27,470 nt of DNA, taken from CAZKHG01 sp964552655. Its GTDB lineage: Bacteria; Bacteroidota; Bacteroidia; Bacteroidales; Tenuifilaceae. Location of the stretch: positions 1 to 27,470 of the forward strand of contig CAZKHG010000046.1 in assembly GCA_964552655.1 (NCBI GenBank), in the 5' to 3' direction. The notes under the pieces are model-generated. The model was not told where the DNA came from. It made no database searches and saw only the letters and a list, made by a program, of their open reading frames with translations. Position 1 is the first letter of the stretch; each line of letters begins with the position of its first letter. This document shows positions 23,604 through 27,470 of this stretch, piece after piece. The translations under genes were made by a program, and so were the position numbers.

Positions 23604-25628
23604 AAAGATATTTATTCAAAAGAAAAATCAAAAGATATTCCCTTTACAGTTTTTGTTGAAGGTGTAAAAAGCGATTTGTTTCGTCCAACTGTTGAGCAAA
23701 TTAGAGTCACCATGGATAGGGTTCAGCAAAACAAACTTAAGACAAGTATATCTGCAATTTCAGTATCGGTTATTCTAGGAAAATACAGAAAACAAGAGGA
23801 TATTATTTCGCATACGGGTCTTATGCAAATTGACATTGACGAAATTTCTGTAGAAGAAGCCTACAAAGTTAAAGAAACCCTAATACAAGACCCCTACACA
23901 TTCTCTTGCTTCTATTCACCCAGTGGGAAGATTAAAATGGTTGTTAAGGTAATACCCGATCTGAATTTACACAAAGCTCAATTTAATGAACTTGTGCATT
24001 ACTATAAAGATAAGTATAATATTACTTGCGATGAGTCTGTCAAAGATGTGAATCGATTAATGTACTATAGCTGGGATCCAGACATTTACTACAACCCAAA
24101 TTCACTTCAATTTAAGGATCACTCAAGTATTAAAAAAACAAAAAAGGAACATAAACTAGATGAAAACCAAAACGATGCAATACAAGTAATTGAATTAATT
24201 GAGATAGGCAGCGTTGATATTACAGGATCTCATAATGATTGGATTAAAATCATCTACTCCCTTATTGATATTTTTGGAGAAAAGTGTGCTGAGTATATTC
24301 ACAGAATAAGCAGGTATTACCCTACCTATGATTTTTCTGAAACACAATCTAAAATTGAAGCATGTCTTCAATCAAATGGAGAAGGGATAACAAAAGATAC
24401 TTTCTTCTATTACGCTAAGAAAAGTGGAATATCATTAAATAATCGTGACAAAAACAAAAAATCCAGTTCTTCTATAAACGAAGCAAAAAAGCAAAATAGT
24501 AATCTAAATAAGTTTGTTTTAGCAAAAATTTACCTGTCTGAAAAATATTTAATTAGATCTAATGAGGTTACGTTAGACCTTGAATATAAAAAAAAGGAGA
24601 CTAATGAACCATATGAAGTTCTGAATGAGAACAATATATTTATTGAGTTACAAGAAGATGGGTTAAATATTAGTATTAGCAATCTTCTAGCCCTTCTTCG
24701 TTCTGATTTTGTTAAAAAGCATGATCCATTTATATCATACTTTACAAACCTTCCTCCCTGGGATGGAATTGACCACATTGAAAACCTATCAAATTATGTA
24801 AAAGCAAAAGATCAAAAGTTCTTTAATTATCATTTTAAGAAATGGTTAGTACGAACAGTAAAATGTGCCATTGAAAAAAAGTACTTCAACAAACAATCTA
24901 TGACTTTGGTTAGCGATATCCAAAATAATGGTAAAACAACTTTTTGTAGATTTTTATGTCCACCCGTTCTATCCCCACATATTGCTGAAAATATTTCTGT
25001 GGATAAAGACTCAAGAATCGCATTAGCAAAAAACTTTCTTATCAATCAGGATGAACTTTCAATGATGTCTAGGCTAGAAATAAATGCACTAAAAAGCATG
25101 ATATCACAGGAACAAATAAATGAAAGATTACCATACGATAGAAAGAATTCAATTATCCCTCGACGAGCTAGTTTTATGGGAAGTACGAATCAAACGGAAT
25201 TTCTAACCGATGAATCAGGTTCTGTAAGGTGGTTATGCTTTGAAATAGATAGTATAGATTGGAATTATTCCAAAATTATCGATATCAATGAAGTTTGGGC
25301 ACAAGCATACCATTTATTAAGAAGTGGAAAATTTGCTTATGACTTATCTGTACCCGAAACAGAAGAAATTCAAAAAAGAAACAAAACATTTTATTCACCA
25401 ACAATTGAACAAACAATAATTGAACATTACTTCAAACCATCTGCCAGTATAGATGAAAAGTACTTCTTTACACCAAAGCAATTAACAATGAGAATATTAA
25501 TAATATCAAATAACAAGTTTTCATTTAATCCTGTAACTGTAGGTAAAGCATTGAAATTTTTAGGATATAAGAGATTAAAAAACTCAAAATTCGATGTCTG
25601 GGGATATTACATCGAAGAGATAAGGTAG
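23604..25628 (+). CDS. VirE-N / PriCT-2 / VapE primase-helicase of the mobile element (5' end in gap)
   Basis: 674 codons are open from the gap to the stop. The start is lost in the N-run. An internal TTG at 23676 is not a credible start, because the upstream frame is coding-like (VFVEGVKSDL). Three domains are seen. A BT4734/VirE N-terminal-like domain (about 20-165) contains GLMQIDIDEI and the RLMYYSWDP motif. A PriCT-2-like domain (about 185-275) contains HNDWIKIIYSLIDIFG and KDTFFYYAKKSGI. A VapE superfamily-3-type ATPase (about 345-620) has Walker A-like NNGKTTF, Walker B-like INQDEL, then MGSTNQTEFL and RWLCFEID. It should prime and unwind the element's DNA. Iterons just downstream could be its origin. 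Confidence 0.88.
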   Translation, partial: KDIYSKEKSKDIPFTVFVEGVKSDLFRPTVEQIRVTMDRVQQNKLKTSISAISVSVILGKYRKQEDIISHTGLMQIDIDEISVEEAYKVKETLIQDPYTFSCFYSPSGKIKMVVKVIPDLNLHKAQFNELVHYYKDKYNITCDESVKDVNRLMYYSWDPDIYYNPNSLQFKDHSSIKKTKKEHKLDENQNDAIQVIELIEIGSVDITGSHNDWIKIIYSLIDIFGEKCAEYIHRISRYYPTYDFSETQSKIEACLQSNGEGITKDTFFYYAKKSGISLNNRDKNKKSSSSINEAKKQNSNLNKFVLAKIYLSEKYLIRSNEVTLDLEYKKKETNEPYEVLNENNIFIELQEDGLNISISNLLALLRSDFVKKHDPFISYFTNLPPWDGIDHIENLSNYVKAKDQKFFNYHFKKWLVRTVKCAIEKKYFNKQSMTLVSDIQNNGKTTFCRFLCPPVLSPHIAENISVDKDSRIALAKNFLINQDELSMMSRLEINALKSMISQEQINERLPYDRKNSIIPRRASFMGSTNQTEFLTDESGSVRWLCFEIDSIDWNYSKIIDINEVWAQAYHLLRSGKFAYDLSVPETEEIQKRNKTFYSPTIEQTIIEHYFKPSASIDEKYFFTPKQLTMRILIISNNKFSFNPVTVGKALKFLGYKRLKNSKFDVWGYYIEEIR

Positions 25629-25637
25629 TTAGTAAAT

Positions 25638-25729
25638 CTTCTTACCCTTCTTACCTTACAATGTATCTATTTAATATCATGATAGTTAACACGGTAGGAA
25701 GATATTTTAAATAAGTTACCTAAGTTACC
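25638..25729 (+). repeat. Iteron cluster of 9-bp repeats downstream of the primase
   Basis: CTTCTTACC occurs twice in tandem (25638-25655). An inverted near-copy, CTTCCTACC, is on the minus strand (25701-25693). TAAGTTACC occurs twice in tandem (25712-25729). All share TTACC or TACC and a 9-bp unit. Confidence 0.6.
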
Positions 25730-25741
25730 CCTAAACAATTA

Positions 25742-25796
25742 CAAATCACATAATCAAGAACTTAATAAGGTAATTTTAAGAAATAAATGTGATTTG
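25742..25796. repeat. 10-bp perfect inverted repeat with 35-bp spacer
   Basis: CAAATCACAT (25742-25751) faces ATGTGATTTG (25787-25796). The spacer contains a smaller CTTAA/TTAAG pair. It could be a protein-binding site or extruded structure in the origin region. Confidence 0.5.
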
Positions 25797-25859
25797 AAAG
25801 TTTGCTTTTTAATGAGGAAGAATAATCATTTTTTATTAACCATAAAAAACAAAATAATC

Positions 25860-25958
25860 ATGAGAAAATTAGAATTTAAAGATAGCAAGCGGGAACGGAA
25901 ACAGAGTTTTGTTCGCTTGGCTTTTGCTGACGCAAAAGGTTTAAAAACAACTCAATAG
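25860..25958 (+). CDS. Possible 32-residue basic peptide (doubtful)
   Basis: An ATG-to-TAG frame encodes a lysine/arginine-rich peptide (KDSKRERKQSF). It overlaps the strong hairpin at 25886-25919, so the sequence may be constrained as DNA structure and not as a gene. Confidence 0.2.
   Translation: MRKLEFKDSKRERKQSFVRLAFADAKGLKTTQ
25886..25919 (+). other. Long bulged hairpin, candidate oriT structure
   Basis: The arms CAAGC and GAAC, with an inner AAAC, pair with GTTT, GTTC and GCTTG around an AGA loop. This gives 13 base pairs with short G-rich bulges. It lies about 130 bp before the mobilization genes. No T-run follows, so a terminator is less likely. Confidence 0.4.
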
Positions 25959-26051
25959 AATTTCTAATATATATTATTAACTAACACAATACTAATATCT
26001 TGACAATTAAATGTCTAGCCATTAAGCAAATAAATAATACCTAATTATATT

Positions 26052-26621
26052 ATGGATAACAATACCCTTACTACAACTAATATCGGCAAAGAGGAATTAA
26101 AACACCTCCGAAAAATTGCTAGTCATCATGGATTGAAGCAGGTTGAATTTATAAATGCATCTATATCCTACTTCCGAAAAACTGGTATTAATCCAGTTGA
26201 AGAAATCTATTCACCAAGAGAAGAAATCGAAAGGTTAACGAAACGTGTGGATGAAGTTATTCGATTTCTACAGGTTCATGAAAAGCAGAAATTAACTCCT
26301 TTGTTAGAACGATTAATACTCCTTGAGAGAAGACTAAGTGAAACATATTCAAAAATAATAACAGCAGAAGATCTCAAACCGATTGGCAATCTAACAATTC
26401 AACTTGGTAAGCAATTAGATATTCAACTAAATAAACTTTCCTCGGGTATAACTAGAATTCCTGATACGATTAAACCTGATATTGAAAATACTAACCGTAT
26501 CCAAAGAAATACAATTGTATTAATAGGTTTTCTATACGACTTTTTAAAGAACAAAGGAATGACTGGATACCGTGAAATTGATATTAAAAATTTTGAAAAT
26601 GCCCTATCTAAAATTCGATAG
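26052..26621 (+). CDS. BtgA/BfmA-like mobilization protein
   Basis: 189 residues. The N-terminal ~50 residues (ELKHLRKIASHHGLKQVEFINASISYF) have the ribbon-helix-helix-like pattern of relaxosome accessory proteins. Residues about 55-115 are a charged, coiled-coil-like helix (REEIERLTKRVDEVIRFLQ, LLERLILLERRL). Accessory proteins of this kind bind oriT beside the relaxase. The family is named after BtgA of Bacteroides mobilizable plasmids. Its 3' end overlaps the relaxase gene by 23 bp, which implies translational coupling and matches the btgA-btgB order. The family name comes from pattern and context, not from an alignment. Confidence 0.75.
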   Translation: MDNNTLTTTNIGKEELKHLRKIASHHGLKQVEFINASISYFRKTGINPVEEIYSPREEIERLTKRVDEVIRFLQVHEKQKLTPLLERLILLERRLSETYSKIITAEDLKPIGNLTIQLGKQLDIQLNKLSSGITRIPDTIKPDIENTNRIQRNTIVLIGFLYDFLKNKGMTGYREIDIKNFENALSKIR

Positions 26622-27470
26622 CCCATCAGGGTTTGCCGATAATAAAGGATCGGTCAATTCTATGGCGAATTATTTGGCCAAAGAAGACTATGGGGAGAAA
26701 TCACTAACCAAAGAATTTTTCTTTAACCACAATAGTAAAGAAATTCTAGACTATCAAGTTGTTGATGCTATTGACAACAACAGAAAAGGATTAAGCAAAA
26801 CAGATGCAAAATTCTATACTGGTTCTATCAATTTCAGTGAAGAAGAACTTAAGTTCATTGGTAATGACCCGGATAAGATAAAAGACTATACTATCAAAGT
26901 CATGGAGCAATACGCTAATCAGTTTAATAAAGGTATTTCTATAAAGGATATCAACTGGTTCGGTAAGATTGAGTACCATCGATACTATAAAGGAGATGAC
27001 GAAGAGGTAAAAAACGGTACAAAAACTCAAGGTGAAGAGAAAGAGGGACTACAAACCCATGTCCATTTTTTGATAGGTCATAAGAGCATGGATGGGAAAA
27101 AGAAACTCTCTCCAAAAACCAATCATCGGGATACGCAGAAAGGTCCAATTAAGGGTGGCTTTAATCGTGATGAGTTCAAACAGAATGGTGAAGGTATCTT
27201 TGATCATATGTATGGGTACCTCCGTCCCTTAGAAGAATCTTACCAGTATTATAAGGTAAAAACAAATGGGACAATTTCAGATCAGGTTGAAATAATTCAG
27301 CAGTATAGCAATGAAAAAGTTAAAAAGGAAACCTATCTAAGCCAGTCAAAGGAGCAAAAAGAGCACAGAATATGCCAACTTGCCAACTACATATGCCATG
27401 GGAGTGACAAGAATAACATAAAAAAAATCGACACTGATGCCTTACTTCAATTTGAGAAACAAACTGACTA
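26599..27470 (+). CDS. BtgB/DUF5712-like HUH relaxase, 5' part (3' end outside window)
   Basis: 290 complete codons from the ATG at 26599, still open at the window edge. The N-terminus (KFDSPSG...SMANYLAKED) and the central WFGKIEYHRYY plus THVHFLIGH (H154, H156, with H161 nearby) form the metal-binding HUH site of mobilization relaxases. The enzyme should nick oriT and become covalently attached to the transferred strand. A catalytic Tyr cannot be fixed from the sequence alone. Y26 (NYLAKED) and Y73 are candidates. Overlap with the upstream accessory gene indicates one operon. Resemblance to Bacteroides BtgB/DUF5712 proteins is from memory of the motifs. Confidence 0.8.
   Translation, partial: MPYLKFDSPSGFADNKGSVNSMANYLAKEDYGEKSLTKEFFFNHNSKEILDYQVVDAIDNNRKGLSKTDAKFYTGSINFSEEELKFIGNDPDKIKDYTIKVMEQYANQFNKGISIKDINWFGKIEYHRYYKGDDEEVKNGTKTQGEEKEGLQTHVHFLIGHKSMDGKKKLSPKTNHRDTQKGPIKGGFNRDEFKQNGEGIFDHMYGYLRPLEESYQYYKVKTNGTISDQVEIIQQYSNEKVKKETYLSQSKEQKEHRICQLANYICHGSDKNNIKKIDTDALLQFEKQTD

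Larger units (their letters stand above)
25629..26051 (+). other. 423-bp non-coding region with iterons and hairpins (candidate ori/oriT)
   Basis: No convincing gene is present. The region holds tandem 9-bp repeats (25638-25729), a 10-bp inverted repeat with a 35-bp spacer (25742-25796), a long bulged hairpin (25886-25919) and a 12-bp palindrome TAATATATATTA (25965-25976). Its place between primase and mobilization genes fits a replication origin followed by a transfer origin. Confidence 0.55.
22255..27470 (+). mobile_element. Mobilizable genetic element at tRNA-Leu (right end outside window)
   Basis: The region carries an excisionase-like HTH protein, a VapE-type primase-helicase, a BtgA-like mobilization protein and a BtgB-like relaxase, all on the plus strand, beginning at a tRNA 3' end. 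That is the gene set of Bacteroidota mobilizable transposons and islands that use another element's conjugation machinery. No integrase, conjugation (Tra) or cargo gene is visible. The base composition looks more A+T-rich than the tRNA-proximal chromosome. A 25-N gap interrupts it. Confidence 0.75.

Overview
The window looks like a chromosome fragment of a free-living or environmental member of the Bacteroidota. The evidence is a cell-surface protein ending in a type IX secretion (T9SS) tail, a CarboxypepD-TonB outer-membrane receptor, lipoproteins with an acidic residue after the lipobox Cys, promoters of the form TTTG-N18/19-TAnnTTTG, no consistent Shine-Dalgarno sites, and an A+T-rich base composition. 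A 25-N scaffold gap lies at 23579-23603, so two contigs were joined there.

Region 1 (1-5181, minus) is one giant secreted protein whose 3' end lies beyond the window. It carries two blocks of exactly seven delta-60 repeats, four Ig-like modules, an Fn3-like segment, about eleven 24-residue plant-type leucine-rich repeats and a T9SS sorting tail. The second seven-repeat block appears to be inserted inside the third Ig-like module. A bacteriohemerythrin follows (5474-5881, minus).

Region 2 (about 6000-15345) is the most coherent part and may be a phosphate-type regulon. It contains a PiT phosphate transporter with a PhoU-like tail, two paralogous PhoB/OmpR-type response regulators without a kinase, a secreted stand-alone CarboxypepD-like protein, a TonB-dependent receptor and a beta-helix surface lipoprotein. 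Upstream of these genes I find heptamers of the type TTAAYAT repeated every 11 bp, the layout of PhoB boxes. In four forward promoters they sit in the same helical phase relative to a TAnnTTTG-like -7 element, and the usual -33 TTTG is absent. I infer a shared operator and one co-regulated phosphorus acquisition system. The substrate is not visible in the sequence.

Region 3 (15464-21704) holds ordinary chromosomal genes: a YwqK-like repeat protein, an SDR dehydrogenase plus a two-domain VOC protein, a convergent nitroreductase, a CPA2 cation/proton antiporter with a cytoplasmic tail, and an unrecognised lipoprotein.

Region 4 (21907-27470) begins with two tRNA-Leu genes (CAG, then GAG). To the right of the second lies a mobilizable element: an unknown 198-residue protein, an excisionase-like HTH protein, a VirE-N/PriCT-2/VapE primase-helicase, a 423-bp non-coding region with tandem 9-bp iterons and strong hairpins (candidate replication origin and oriT), a BtgA-like mobilization protein and, overlapping it, a BtgB-like HUH relaxase that runs off the window. 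No integrase is visible. It must lie beyond the right edge, be lost, or be supplied in trans.
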